Assembly (NCBI RefSeq): GCF_019722725.1
Contig: NZ_CP077941.1
Coordinates: 744,001 to 808,000, forward strand
Length of the DNA stretch: 64,000 bases
Source: Vreelandella profundi
GTDB taxonomy: Bacteria > Pseudomonadota > Gammaproteobacteria > Pseudomonadales > Halomonadaceae
Reading direction: 5' to 3'
Shown: one piece after another, positions 34,800-44,198 of the stretch
Layout of the letters: every line of letters starts with the position of its first letter
Numbering within the stretch: position 1 is the stretch's first letter
Program-made: the position numbers and the translations under genes
Notes under the pieces: generated by a model
Databases searched by the model: none
What the model saw: the letters and a program-made list of their open reading frames with translations, nothing else
Told to the model about the DNA's origin: nothing

Positions 34800-36310
34800 T
34801 GGATACTTTTGTCAGTTTTCTGGGCGGTTTTGGCGCGCTTATGAGTTGGGAAGTTCTTGGCTTCATGATTGCCGGTTTTTTGATTGGCACATTTTTTGGT
34901 GCGATGCCTGGTCTTACCTCAGTATTGGCCATCGCGCTGCTATTACCTATTACGTATACGATTGATGTTGTCCCAGCACTGGTTATGTGTGCCTCAATAT
35001 TTATGGCGGGGATGTATTCAGGGAGCATAACGGCCACAACCATTAATATCCCCGGCGCGCCGTCCTCAATGATGACGGCCGTAGAAGGCAATGCTCTAAT
35101 GTTGAAGGGGCAGGGTGCCAATGCGCTAGGCCATGCGGCATTGGGCTCAATGATCGGCGGGGCGGTTGGTGCGCTATTGCTGATGGCGTTTATGCCGATT
35201 GCAGGCGAGTTAGCGTTACTGATTCGCACGCCCGGGAAGTTTTCGCTTGTTCTCTTTGCGCTGGTGGTCATTATCATTGTCGATAAAGGCGCTATCGCTA
35301 AAGGGATTGTGGCGACTACGCTGGGCATTATGTTAGCTACCGTGGGTATTGACGTGCTTCAGCCAATCCCGCGCTTCAACTTTGGCACTGAGCTGTTGGT
35401 CGAAGGCATCGGTTTGATGCCCGTGGTTATTGGTGCGTTTGCGGTGAGCGAACTGCTCGTTCAGGCTCAAAACTGGAACCTTTCTCTTGACGATACGCTT
35501 CATCGTGCCAAAGCGCTTAAAATTCGCCGTCGCGATTTTATTCCGCCCTGGTCTGAGGTCCGTGAAATTGGCTTTTTTACCTATTTGAAGAGTGCTTTCA
35601 TAGGTTATGCCATTGGTATTCTGCCCGGCGCCGGTGGATCAATGGCGGCGTTTGTTGCCTATGCTGATGCCAAGCGTGGCTCTAAGAAGCCTGAAGAGTA
35701 TGGGCATGGTAGCCGCGAAGGGATCGCATCGGCTGAATCAGCGAACAACTCCATGTGTGGAGGAGCCTTCGTGCCCATGCTGATGTTTGGTATTCCGGGG
35801 GATCCGACAACGGCTATCGTGCTTGGTGTTCTGGTGATCAATGGCTTACAGCCTGGTCCTCGCCTTATCGAACAGCAGGCTGACCTGATTGCACCTATGT
35901 TTGCTTCTTTGTTTGTGAGTGCGTTGATTCTTATCCCGCTGACGCTATTCCTATTTGGGCCGTATTTTATTCGTATTGTCTCGATTTCTCGTGGTCTGCT
36001 CTACAGCTCTATTGCAGTAGTGGCGCTTGTCGGCAGTTACGTAGCCACATTCTCCATTTTCCAGATGTTCCTGGCACTAATCTTCGGCGTTTTAGCTTTC
36101 TTTTTGCGCAAGCACAACTACTCCGTGGTGGCCATGCTGCTGGGCTTCATATTAGGTCCGGATTTAGAGCAGTATTTGCGGCGATCTTTGTCATTTAATG
36201 ACGGTAACCCGATCATCTTCCTGACGAGTCCCGATAGCCTAGCGTTTCTGGTATTGACCGTCTTGTTCGCTTATCTGATTCTTCGCAAGAAGCCGAGGCT
36301 TAATGCTTGA
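34799..36310 (+). CDS. TTT-family large membrane subunit (TctA-like), system 1
   Basis: A 503-residue permease with about 11-12 membrane helices. TctA signatures: GTFFGAMPGLTSVLAIALLL near the N-terminus, YSGSITATTINIPGAPSS, GILPGAGGSMAAF, ESANNSMCGGAFVPMLMFGI and IPGDPTTAI. It is the channel that moves the ligand with sodium or protons. It ends the copy-A operon and is followed by a strong hairpin. Confidence 0.92.
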   Translation: MDTFVSFLGGFGALMSWEVLGFMIAGFLIGTFFGAMPGLTSVLAIALLLPITYTIDVVPALVMCASIFMAGMYSGSITATTINIPGAPSSMMTAVEGNALMLKGQGANALGHAALGSMIGGAVGALLLMAFMPIAGELALLIRTPGKFSLVLFALVVIIIVDKGAIAKGIVATTLGIMLATVGIDVLQPIPRFNFGTELLVEGIGLMPVVIGAFAVSELLVQAQNWNLSLDDTLHRAKALKIRRRDFIPPWSEVREIGFFTYLKSAFIGYAIGILPGAGGSMAAFVAYADAKRGSKKPEEYGHGSREGIASAESANNSMCGGAFVPMLMFGIPGDPTTAIVLGVLVINGLQPGPRLIEQQADLIAPMFASLFVSALILIPLTLFLFGPYFIRIVSISRGLLYSSIAVVALVGSYVATFSIFQMFLALIFGVLAFFLRKHNYSVVAMLLGFILGPDLEQYLRRSLSFNDGNPIIFLTSPDSLAFLVLTVLFAYLILRKKPRLNA

Positions 36311-36350
36311 ATTTGGCCATTAAGTAATAAGAACAACTTCCTTTACTCGT

Positions 36351-36382
36351 CCCGCATCTTAGCGCTAACGCTAAGATGCGGG
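36351..36382 (+). terminator. Terminator-like hairpin after TTT-1
   Basis: CCCGCATCTTAGCG (36351-36364) pairs perfectly with 36369-36382 over loop CTAA. The following tail is not a long T run. Confidence 0.6.
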
Positions 36383-36518
36383 CGTTTACATTGGGCATTA
36401 GAAATGACAAGGGTGTCGTCACTAATTAAGCGTTTGGCCTGATCTGTTGCTGGTGATGGGTATCCATGCCAATGATTTTGGTAGACGAATGATAAAAAAC
36501 GTGATGACTGCTTGCGAC

Positions 36519-36604
36519 TACTACTTTGGTTTAAATTTCGATAGTTCTGCTTGCGTCCGGCTCTCGTGATACTTATCTTCATGGTTGTATGATGTATTAC
36601 ATTA
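36519..36604 (+). promoter_or_regulatory. Conserved 86-bp promoter module, copy B
   Basis: Candidate -35 TTGCGT (36551-36556), -10 TATCTT (36574-36579) with a 17-bp spacer, operator TTGTATGATGTATTACAT (36585-36602). The operator is identical to copy A. It begins 85 bp before the kdgD start. Confidence 0.75.
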
Positions 36605-36672
36605 GGCGTTAGGCAGCTCGATGGTGCTTGCTCACCCAGGGGTCAACGCATTTATAAAAAAGAGGGTACAAC

Positions 36673-37587
36673 GTGAAATTTTCAAAAGAAGCAGTGACGA
36701 ATGCCATCGGTGACGGCCTACTATCATTCCCCATTACCGATTTTGATAGCCAGGGTCGCTTTGATGAAGCGAGCTACCGTAAGCGGCTTGAATGGTTTAT
36801 CAGCCATGAAATCTCGGCCGTTTTCGTAGCCGGCGGCACGGGCGAGTTTTTTAGCCTTTCGCTTGATGAGTATCGTGAGATTGTTCGCGTTGCGGTTGAG
36901 GTCATTGACGGCCGCCTGCCGGTTATTGCTAGCGCTGGGTTGAGCGTTGAAGCAGGCGTTGCGTTTGCAAAGGCGGCAGAAGAAGCGGGCGCTGATGGCA
37001 TTCTCTTAATGCCTCCGTACCTTACCGAGTGCCCGCAGGACGGCTTGGTCGAATATGCACGCCAGGTGTGTGATTCTACTGAGTTAAACGTGATTTATTA
37101 CAATCGCGGCAACGGTATTATGACGGCTCCTTCTGTTCAGCGGCTCGCCGATCTTTGCCCCAATCTGATTGGCTTGAAAGATGGCAAAGGCGACATTCAG
37201 TCGTTAAACAAAATTATCAAAACGGTTGGCGATCGCCTGTCCTACATCGGCGGTGTTCCTACGGCTGAAATCTTTGCTGAAGCCTATCTCTCTATTGGCG
37301 TGAATACTTACTCCTCTGCGGTGTTCAACTTCGTGCCTGATATGGCCGTTACCTTCTATAAGGAATTGCGTAAAGGAAATAAAGACGTTGTTAAACAAAT
37401 CACCAACGACTTCTTCATTCCGTTTGTAGACTTACGTGATCAAAAAGCAGGCTATGCCGTCAGCTTGGTTAAAGCCGGCGCTGCCCTAATAGGTCGCCCA
37501 GCAGGCGATGTACGAGCACCGTTGGTTATGCCTTCTTCTGCTGAATGTAAAGAGCTAGAGAAACTCATTGATCGTGTTAAGAAGTGA
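36673..37587 (+). CDS. kdgD: 5-dehydro-4-deoxyglucarate dehydratase (KDG dehydratase)
   Basis: A 304-residue DHDPS/NAL-superfamily lyase that dehydrates and decarboxylates 5-dehydro-4-deoxy-D-glucarate to 2,5-dioxopentanoate (2-oxoglutarate semialdehyde). Visible: LLSFPITDFD at the start, AGGTGEFFSL, VIYYNRGNG with the active-site tyrosine, and LIGLKDGKGD with the Schiff-base lysine (near residue 175). The start is GTG, preceded by AGAGGG. It is the first gene of the copy-B operon and the convergence point of the uronate and aldarate branches encoded here. Confidence 0.93.
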   Translation: MKFSKEAVTNAIGDGLLSFPITDFDSQGRFDEASYRKRLEWFISHEISAVFVAGGTGEFFSLSLDEYREIVRVAVEVIDGRLPVIASAGLSVEAGVAFAKAAEEAGADGILLMPPYLTECPQDGLVEYARQVCDSTELNVIYYNRGNGIMTAPSVQRLADLCPNLIGLKDGKGDIQSLNKIIKTVGDRLSYIGGVPTAEIFAEAYLSIGVNTYSSAVFNFVPDMAVTFYKELRKGNKDVVKQITNDFFIPFVDLRDQKAGYAVSLVKAGAALIGRPAGDVRAPLVMPSSAECKELEKLIDRVKK

Positions 37588-37635
37588 TAACCACTAAGTG
37601 ACAATAAATCAATAATGCACGCAAGAGGTTAACTG

Positions 37636-38703
37636 ATGATGATATCTAAGAAGGTGGTTGCAACCGTTGGCTCAGCTACAGTGCTAGCAGCACTGGCCAT
37701 CCATTCTGGGGTTGTCATGGCTCAAGAGGGCCAGCTCCGCGGTAACATTAGGGTGGTGATTGGCTCTACGTCTACCGGGGGCGATACCTATCAAAATGCC
37801 AGCATTGTCGTTGACCGATTAGCTGAGCGCCTTGATCTCAACATGAAGGTAGATGCGGTTGGGGCAAGCTCCGCTTTTCGTACCCTGGATAGGGACTCTC
37901 GCGGCAATACGTTGATGATCTTTCATGACCAGTCATACCTTGGGCATCTCTATGGTGTCCAGGGATATGACGATGTTTTCGAGAAGTACATCATTGGCCC
38001 CACGATCTCGATTAATCCGGGTAATGCCTATCTAGTGCCTAAGGACTCTCCTTATGAAACGCTTGATGACATTATCGCGGCGGTAGGCAGTGGCGAGACG
38101 GTTCGCGTTGCGATTCAGCCTGGTGGTGTTTCTGAGATCGGCTTTAGTGCCTTGAAAAACGCGATTGCTATCGAGCATCCGGGGCAAGAAGATAACTTGG
38201 TTGCCGTCAATACCGGCTCTCAGTCCGATAAAAATCAGCAGCTTTTCGATGGCCAAGCCGATGTGATCAATGGCAGCGTTCAGGCCAATGAGCAGTACAC
38301 ACGCTTGCCTGAAGATGATCAGAAAGCCATGCGGTTTATCTGGCTAACGGCTCGTCAGAGCACGATTGAGCAAGCCAATGAAGAGGGATTAGGTCAAACC
38401 ACTCGAGAGCAGTTGCTTGAGTATGTTGAGCCTAACGTCCATGTGACGATGGGGGGCGACGCGGCTGAAGACGAGAGCTTTACCTTCGATAAAGAGTTCT
38501 TCTTTCTTTACAACAAAGATATGGACGCAGGCATCGTAAGCCAGATTGACGAAGCGCTTGCTGAAATCTATGCGGAAGGAGAAATTCAAGAAGTCCTACA
38601 GAACTCTTTCTTTATCCCCGACTTTAAGCCTTCAGAAGAAGCGACTGAGTACTTGCACGATAAAATGTCTCGTTACGAAGAAATCATTAATAACATTAAT
38701 TAA
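37636..38703 (+). CDS. TTT-family substrate-binding protein, divergent type, system 2
   Basis: A 355-residue exported binding protein: signal peptide ending near VMAQEG, mature part beginning NIRVVIGSTSTGGDTYQNA. It resembles the TctC fold but departs from the usual Bug-family opening seen in system 1. Its assignment rests largely on the TctB- and TctA-like genes that follow. Two tandem ATGs at 37636 and 37639 follow AAGAGGT. Expected ligand: glucarate or galactarate, from context. Confidence 0.78.
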   Translation: MMISKKVVATVGSATVLAALAIHSGVVMAQEGQLRGNIRVVIGSTSTGGDTYQNASIVVDRLAERLDLNMKVDAVGASSAFRTLDRDSRGNTLMIFHDQSYLGHLYGVQGYDDVFEKYIIGPTISINPGNAYLVPKDSPYETLDDIIAAVGSGETVRVAIQPGGVSEIGFSALKNAIAIEHPGQEDNLVAVNTGSQSDKNQQLFDGQADVINGSVQANEQYTRLPEDDQKAMRFIWLTARQSTIEQANEEGLGQTTREQLLEYVEPNVHVTMGGDAAEDESFTFDKEFFFLYNKDMDAGIVSQIDEALAEIYAEGEIQEVLQNSFFIPDFKPSEEATEYLHDKMSRYEEIINNIN

Positions 38704-38711
38704 ACGCGGTG

Positions 38712-38742
38712 AAGCTAGCGGCTTAAAGCCGCTAGCTTTTTG
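38712..38742 (+). terminator. Rho-independent terminator inside the copy-B operon
   Basis: AAGCTAGCGGCT (38712-38723) pairs with 38727-38738 over TAA, followed by TTT. It lies between the binding-protein and permease genes, so it likely lowers permease expression relative to binding protein. Confidence 0.7.
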
Positions 38743-38789
38743 TATGCCGAGAATGATAAGCATGCGGCCCATCAATGTCTGGAGCTAGT

Positions 38790-39233
38790 ATGGAGTCAGG
38801 TCTAACCAGTTTATTAAACGTTTCGATAGATTTCGAGACCTCCCACTTATTCTTTCCGAGAATTATCCACTGGATGATGGGTGGCCTGTTTGCCCTGATT
38901 TTGTTAACCAAGGTAGCGCCTTTTTTAGTGGCTGTGAAACGAGGCGAGCGGACTCTACCGATCGTCGGTGAGCCGATGGATCGCTTGCGTTTTTTTGGCA
39001 CTCTTATCCTTATAGCGGCGTATTTTTACCTGATGGCCGTCGTAGGCGATCTTTTCCCGTATACGGGCTATGGCTTTCTATTTGTCTCAATGGCTTTCGT
39101 GCTTCTTATGTCACTTCTGTATGTGCATGAGTGGACGAAAAGGTCAGTGACCATCATCGTCATTAATGCTGTTGTCGCCCCTAGTTTAGCCTGGTTCGTT
39201 CTCGCCAAGCTGTTCACCATCACGTTACCGTGA
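38790..39233 (+). CDS. TTT-family small membrane subunit (TctB-like), system 2
   Basis: A 147-residue protein with about four membrane helices. GGAG six bases before ATG 38790 favours that start over an ATG five codons earlier. It precedes the large subunit by 17 bp. Sequence similarity to the system-1 TctB is low, as usual for this subunit. Confidence 0.75.
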   Translation: MESGLTSLLNVSIDFETSHLFFPRIIHWMMGGLFALILLTKVAPFLVAVKRGERTLPIVGEPMDRLRFFGTLILIAAYFYLMAVVGDLFPYTGYGFLFVSMAFVLLMSLLYVHEWTKRSVTIIVINAVVAPSLAWFVLAKLFTITLP

Positions 39234-39250
39234 CCTAAGCGAGTACCGCC

Positions 39251-40777
39251 ATGGAATTTCTGTCACTGCTCGACCTTAATTTTTTTCTTCTCGTCGGATT
39301 TGGAACGCTAGTTGGTATCATCTTCGGCGCTATTCCCGGCATGACGGCGACGATGGCCGTCGCCGTTTGTTTACCGCTGACCTATGCGTTAGGGCTTAAC
39401 TACGGTTTAGCGCTACTTCTGGGTCTCTATGTAGGCGGTATTTCTGGCGGCATGGTGCCTGCCGTGCTGCTCAATATCCCGGGCACGCCATCGTCTATTA
39501 CCACCACGTTTGACGGCTACCCGATGGCCCGCAAAGGCGAGGGTGAAAAGGCGCTACGAATCTGTGTTGTTGCTTCTGTCGTTGGTGGCCTTATTAGTGC
39601 CGCCGTGCTGTTTCTTTTTGCTCCTGTGCTAGCAGATTTTTCGATTAAGTTCTCTTATGTAGAGAAGTTTCTCATTATTCTATTGGCTTTGAGCGTTATA
39701 GCCTCTCTTTCAAACAGCATGCTGGTGGGTATCTTCAGCGGTGTGATTGGCATCTGGCTTAGTTTGATTGGCGACTACAGTATTTCAGACGGCGGTAATG
39801 GCCATACCCGGTTGATGTTCGACTTTATGGAGCCTTACTTATTTGAAGGATTTTCACTGCTTCCGGTATTGATCGGTATTTTTGGTATATCCGCGATTTT
39901 GCTAGACGCTGAAAAAGGCGTTCGTAGCGATGTGAGTAACAACGAGCGTATGAAGGTTGGCAAACAGAGCCCCTTTTCTCTGTCGATCTTCAAAGGTAGC
40001 TTTGTGAATTTAACGCGCTCCTCTTTTATCGGCACGTTTATTGGCATATTGCCGGGTGTTGGCGGCAGTGCTGCATCGGTATTGGCCTATACCCAGGAGA
40101 AAAATCTGGCGCGCGACTCTTCTCAAATGGGTAAAGGCGCACCTCAAGGATTGATCGCCTCTGAGTCAGCTAACAATGCGTTAACCGGCGGTGCGCTTAT
40201 TCCGCTGCTGTCGCTAGGTATTCCTGGTGACGCCACGACGGCGGTGCTTATTGGTGCTTTTACTCTCCAGGGTATTCAAGTAGGGCCGCTGTTTATCCCA
40301 GAAAATACCGAGACGTGGTACGTCATGATGACGGCACTAATATTTGCCAATATCGTCATGTTCTTCTTAATGTTCTATGCCATTAAATACATTGCCAAGG
40401 TGGTAATGGTACCCAAACATATTCTCTATCCCATCATTGTCATGATGTGCGTGGTCGGCGCTTATGCGATTAATTACGGCATTATGTTCGATGTATGGAC
40501 GCTGCTTATCTTTGGCGTATTGGGCTATGTGATTCAGAAAATCGGTTTAGAAGTTGCTCCGCTTATCATCGGCTTTATCTTGGGAAGCCAGATAGAAGTC
40601 TACTTTGTTAAAAGCCTCGAATCTTTTGGCACTTACTCCATCTTCTTTACCAAAAGTCCGATTGCAATGGTGCTTTGGGGGTTAATCGCGGCCTCCGTCG
40701 TTTTCTCGATCATCATGGGATTTAAGTCTCGCGCCAGGCAAAAGATGGAATTGAGCCAAGCCGCCGACAACAAATAA
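39251..40777 (+). CDS. TTT-family large membrane subunit (TctA-like), system 2
   Basis: A 508-residue permease with TctA landmarks GIIFGAIPGMTATMAVAVCL, NIPGTPSSITTTFDGYP, GILPGVGGSAASV, SESANNALTGGALIPLLSLG and IPGDATTAV. About a dozen helices. It is distinct from the system-1 protein across most of its length, so the two systems are not a recent duplication even though their promoters are nearly identical. Confidence 0.92.
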   Translation: MEFLSLLDLNFFLLVGFGTLVGIIFGAIPGMTATMAVAVCLPLTYALGLNYGLALLLGLYVGGISGGMVPAVLLNIPGTPSSITTTFDGYPMARKGEGEKALRICVVASVVGGLISAAVLFLFAPVLADFSIKFSYVEKFLIILLALSVIASLSNSMLVGIFSGVIGIWLSLIGDYSISDGGNGHTRLMFDFMEPYLFEGFSLLPVLIGIFGISAILLDAEKGVRSDVSNNERMKVGKQSPFSLSIFKGSFVNLTRSSFIGTFIGILPGVGGSAASVLAYTQEKNLARDSSQMGKGAPQGLIASESANNALTGGALIPLLSLGIPGDATTAVLIGAFTLQGIQVGPLFIPENTETWYVMMTALIFANIVMFFLMFYAIKYIAKVVMVPKHILYPIIVMMCVVGAYAINYGIMFDVWTLLIFGVLGYVIQKIGLEVAPLIIGFILGSQIEVYFVKSLESFGTYSIFFTKSPIAMVLWGLIAASVVFSIIMGFKSRARQKMELSQAADNK

Positions 40778-40795
40778 TCTACTTTGGAAAACACC

Positions 40796-42364
40796 ATGAC
40801 ACAGACAATGACTAGCGCTCGCGTAATTAAAGTACATCCAAGTGACAATGTTGCCATTGTTATTGAGCACGGCGGTCTTGCCGAAGGTGCTCTGGTCGAA
40901 GAGGGGTGCATCACGACCATGCCGATTCCTCAGGGCCACAAGGTGGCTCTGGTGGACTTAGCTGAAGGCGATCAAGTCGTTCGCTATGGTGAAGTTATCG
41001 GTAATGCGGAAACCGCTATTTCTCGCGGTAGTCATGTTAATGAGACAAATATGCGCATGCCCGTAGCACCCGCTCTCGACGAGCTACCGCTGGCGACGCG
41101 TCAGGCGCCGGTCGCTGAGCCGCTCTGCGGCTATACCTTTGAAGGTTTTCGCAACCCGGATGGCAGCGTTGGTACCAAAAACGTACTCGGCATTAGCACC
41201 AGCGTTCAGTGTGTTGCTGGCACCGTCGACTACGTGGTGCAGCGTATCAGGCGCGAGCTGCTGCCACGCTTTCCCAACGTAGACGACGTCGTGGGGCTGA
41301 ATCATAGCTATGGCTGTGGTGTGGCTATCAATGCACCGGCGGCCATCGTGCCAATTCGTACACTTAAAAACATCGCCTTGAACCCAAACTTTGGCAACGA
41401 GGTCATGATCATTGGCCTAGGCTGCGAGAAACTGCAGCCTTCCACGCTGCTCGATGATCGGCCCGTCAAAATTTATGAGAACACCGAGGCTGCTGACCCT
41501 GAAGCCAATGTGCTGAGCCTTCAAGATGAAAGCTTTCAGGGGTTTGGAGAGATGGTCGCGGGCATTTTAGACATGGCTGAGCGGCATCTAGAGCGGCTCA
41601 ATCGTCGCCAGCGGGAAACGTGCCCGGCATCAGACTTAGTCGTTGGCATGCAGTGTGGTGGCAGCGATGCCTTCTCAGGTGTTACCGCAAATCCTGCGGT
41701 CGGCTTTGCGACTGATCTGATCGTGCGAGCCGGCGGTAGCGTTATGTTTTCGGAAGTGACCGAAGTGCGCGATGCCATCCATCTGCTGACTCCCCGTGCT
41801 ATCAACGAAGACGTGGGCAGGGCGCTGATTGAGCAAATGGCCTGGTACGATGATTATCTGTCTCAAGGACAGGCGGATCGCAGCGCTAACCCATCGCCCG
41901 GCAACAAAAAGGGCGGCCTCAGTAATGTGGTTGAAAAAGCATTAGGCTCTGTCATCAAATCGGGTAATTCGCCCATTGTTGACGTGATCGGCCCGGGTGA
42001 ACGCCTGCGCCGAAAAGGGCTGACCTTTGCGGCCACGCCCGCGAGCGACTTCATTTGTGGAACCCTGCAGCTAGCCGCTGGAATGAACTTACAGGTATTC
42101 ACCACGGGGCGCGGTACGCCTTATGGATTAGCCATGGTGCCAGTGCTTAAAGTGGCTACAAATTCTCATTTGGGGCGTCGCTGGCATGACATTATCGACC
42201 TGGATGCAGGCTCCATTGCCACGGGTGATGCCAGTATCGAAGAGGTTGGCTGGGAGCTGTTTCATCTAATTCTTGATGTTGCCAGTGGTCGTAAGCAGGC
42301 CGCCGCCGATCGGCTAGGTATTCATAATGATCTGGTGTTGTTTAATCCCGCACCGGTGACTTAA
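40796..42364 (+). CDS. garD: Galactarate dehydratase
   Basis: A 522-residue UxaA/GarD-family enzyme that dehydrates galactarate (mucate) to 5-dehydro-4-deoxy-D-glucarate. It has an N-terminal SAF-like domain (to about residue 90), then [55 protein letters not shown] and the C-terminal [13 protein letters not shown]. Length equals the E. coli enzyme. Altronate dehydratase is the main alternative in this family; the neighbours favour galactarate. The start at 40796 is used since the earlier frame begins with TTG. Confidence 0.88.
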   Translation: MTQTMTSARVIKVHPSDNVAIVIEHGGLAEGALVEEGCITTMPIPQGHKVALVDLAEGDQVVRYGEVIGNAETAISRGSHVNETNMRMPVAPALDELPLATRQAPVAEPLCGYTFEGFRNPDGSVGTKNVLGISTSVQCVAGTVDYVVQRIRRELLPRFPNVDDVVGLNHSYGCGVAINAPAAIVPIRTLKNIALNPNFGNEVMIIGLGCEKLQPSTLLDDRPVKIYENTEAADPEANVLSLQDESFQGFGEMVAGILDMAERHLERLNRRQRETCPASDLVVGMQCGGSDAFSGVTANPAVGFATDLIVRAGGSVMFSEVTEVRDAIHLLTPRAINEDVGRALIEQMAWYDDYLSQGQADRSANPSPGNKKGGLSNVVEKALGSVIKSGNSPIVDVIGPGERLRRKGLTFAATPASDFICGTLQLAAGMNLQVFTTGRGTPYGLAMVPVLKVATNSHLGRRWHDIIDLDAGSIATGDASIEEVGWELFHLILDVASGRKQAAADRLGIHNDLVLFNPAPVT

Positions 42365-42415
42365 GACATTTATGCAATCTCTGGTCGGTAACGTTAACTA
42401 ATTAGGTATGTATTT

Positions 42416-43741
42416 ATGTTTGCAAAAATTAAAACAATGCGGGTTGTCCCTGTTGCAGGCTACGACGGTTTTTTACTTAATTTGAGCGGCGGACATGCGC
42501 CCTATTTTATCCGCTGTGTGGTTATCCTCGAAGATACGGCGGGTAATAAAGGGGTTGGTGAAATTCCTTCCAGCGCCGGCATAATGAGCGGGCTAGCGCA
42601 GTGCCGTGCGTTAGTGGAAGGCTCACCTATCAATAATATTAAGCAAACACTTAATCAAGTACGTCTGTTGCTCGCTCAAAATGGACGTGAAGAGCGGGGC
42701 CGCCAGACCTTCGACTTACGCGTTGCGGTGCATGTTATTACCGGCATCGAATCTGCCCTGCTGGATCTCTATGGCCAGGCGCTGCAGCTACCCGTGGCAG
42801 ATTTGCTTGGCCAGTATGGGCGCCAACGCGACCAAGTCGATGTGCTGGGCTATCTATTCTTGTTAGGCGACCCCGGCAAGACAGACTTACCCTATCTTCA
42901 GGCGCAGAACCCCCAAGACCGTTGGGACGAAATACGCTACCAAGAAGCGCTGACGCCAGACGCCGTTGTCAATTTAGCCAAAGCAGCCTATGAGCGCTAT
43001 GGCTTTAAAGATTTCAAACTAAAGGGCGGGGTGTTAAGCGGTGAAGACGAAGCCGACTGCATCCGCGCGCTGCACGACGCCTTCCCTGATGCGCGTCTGA
43101 CGCTTGACCCTAACGGCGCTTGGAAGCTTGATGACGCTGTGCGAATTCTAGAGCCGATCAAGCACTTGCTGAGCTATGCAGAAGACCCCTGTGGCCAGGA
43201 AGAAAGCTATTCAGGGCGCGAGACCATGGCAGAGTTTAAGAAGCGTACTGGCTTAGCAACAGCCACTAACATGATCGCGACTGATTTCAAGCAGCTCCAG
43301 TACGCCGTTCAATTGAATGCGGTGGACATCCCCTTGGCCGATTGTCACTTCTGGACGATGCAAGGCGCTGTGAAAGTTGGCGAGCTGTGCCACGAGTGGG
43401 GAATGACGTGGGGATCGCATAGTAACAATCACTTTGATATTTCATTAGCGATGATGACGCACGTTGCCGCGGCTTGCCCTGGCGATATTACGGCGATTGA
43501 TACTCACTGGATTTGGCAAGATGGCCAGCGTATCACTAAACATCCTTTCCTCATCCGTGATGGAAAGCTAGACGTTCCGACCACGCCGGGTCTTGGTGTT
43601 GAGCTTGACGAAGATAAGCTAATGGAAGCGCATCGCCTATATAAAACGCTGGATGTAACTCAGCGAAACGACGCAATGGCCATGCAGTATCTTGTGCCAG
43701 GATGGGAGTTTGATCCTAAGCGACCGGCTCTGGTTCGCTAA
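42416..43741 (+). CDS. gudD: Glucarate dehydratase
   Basis: A 441-residue enolase-superfamily enzyme that dehydrates D-glucarate (and L-idarate) to 5-dehydro-4-deoxy-D-glucarate. Catalytic elements: KLKGG in FKDFKLKGG (Lys base), LTLDPNGAW and AEDPCG (metal ligands), ATNMIATD, and [11 protein letters not shown] (His base). Last gene of the copy-B operon, 51 bp after garD. A weak GGGGCC/GGCCCC hairpin at 43765-43784 follows. Confidence 0.93.
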   Translation: MFAKIKTMRVVPVAGYDGFLLNLSGGHAPYFIRCVVILEDTAGNKGVGEIPSSAGIMSGLAQCRALVEGSPINNIKQTLNQVRLLLAQNGREERGRQTFDLRVAVHVITGIESALLDLYGQALQLPVADLLGQYGRQRDQVDVLGYLFLLGDPGKTDLPYLQAQNPQDRWDEIRYQEALTPDAVVNLAKAAYERYGFKDFKLKGGVLSGEDEADCIRALHDAFPDARLTLDPNGAWKLDDAVRILEPIKHLLSYAEDPCGQEESYSGRETMAEFKKRTGLATATNMIATDFKQLQYAVQLNAVDIPLADCHFWTMQGAVKVGELCHEWGMTWGSHSNNHFDISLAMMTHVAAACPGDITAIDTHWIWQDGQRITKHPFLIRDGKLDVPTTPGLGVELDEDKLMEAHRLYKTLDVTQRNDAMAMQYLVPGWEFDPKRPALVR

Positions 43742-44198
43742 AAATAGTTCTAAAGATAAACTTAGGGGCCTGAGATATGGCCCCGCGGTAGATACTTGCC
43801 CAGCGAATCACCACCCAGTGTGCAATCATGCCATGGCCGTATACCCAATAGCGGGTAATCCCCTCATATTTTAGAGCTGTTGGTTGCGCTCTGTTGGTTT
43901 TAGGTTTTTAACGTCACAGCATATTTGTCAGACTGATACTTTGGTTTAAATTTCGTTAGTTCTGCTTGCGCCATGGTCGGATGGTACTTATCTTCTATGT
44001 TGTATGATGTATTACGTAGGGTCGGCTGGTCGGGCAACGGTTGTTGTCTGCTCTTTCAGTGGCCAATTCGTCCCTAACAACAAAGCCACTCAGGCGGGTG
44101 TTTGAAAAGTCGAAGCGCCGATAGGTGTGACCGCAAAGCACCAACCACTGCTGCATAAGACCGCTAATAACATTATTAATAATAAGAGGATGTTCGAA
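43742..44198. other. 457-bp intergenic region with promoter module copy C
   Basis: No convincing gene. It holds a weak hairpin near 43765-43784, promoter module copy C at 43934-44019 and a leader of about 180 bp before dctP. An in-frame ATG at 44127 exists but lacks a ribosome site. Confidence 0.6.
43934..44019 (+). promoter_or_regulatory. Conserved 86-bp promoter module, copy C
   Basis: The most diverged copy. Still ungapped: candidate -35 TTGCGC (43966-43971), -10 TATCTT (43989-43994), operator TTGTATGATGTATTACGT (44000-44017). Changes cluster in the spacer, while the boxes and operator are kept. Confidence 0.72.

Larger units (their letters stand above)
36311..36672. other. Intergenic region: terminator plus promoter module copy B
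   Basis: No gene seen. It holds a 14-bp hairpin at 36351-36382 and, at 36519-36604, the second promoter module. The remaining sequence shows no other clear signal. Confidence 0.6.

Noticed and set aside
34717..35328. A 203-codon minus-strand frame opposite tctA of system 1
   Set aside because: It mirrors a membrane protein gene; the translated product is low in complexity and has no ribosome site. Similar shadows occur opposite the TRAP permease at 45586-46122.
36343..36582. Possible 79-codon gene on the minus strand between TTT-1 and kdgD
   Set aside because: It runs through a terminator hairpin and into the conserved promoter module; the conservation there is explained by regulation, not coding.
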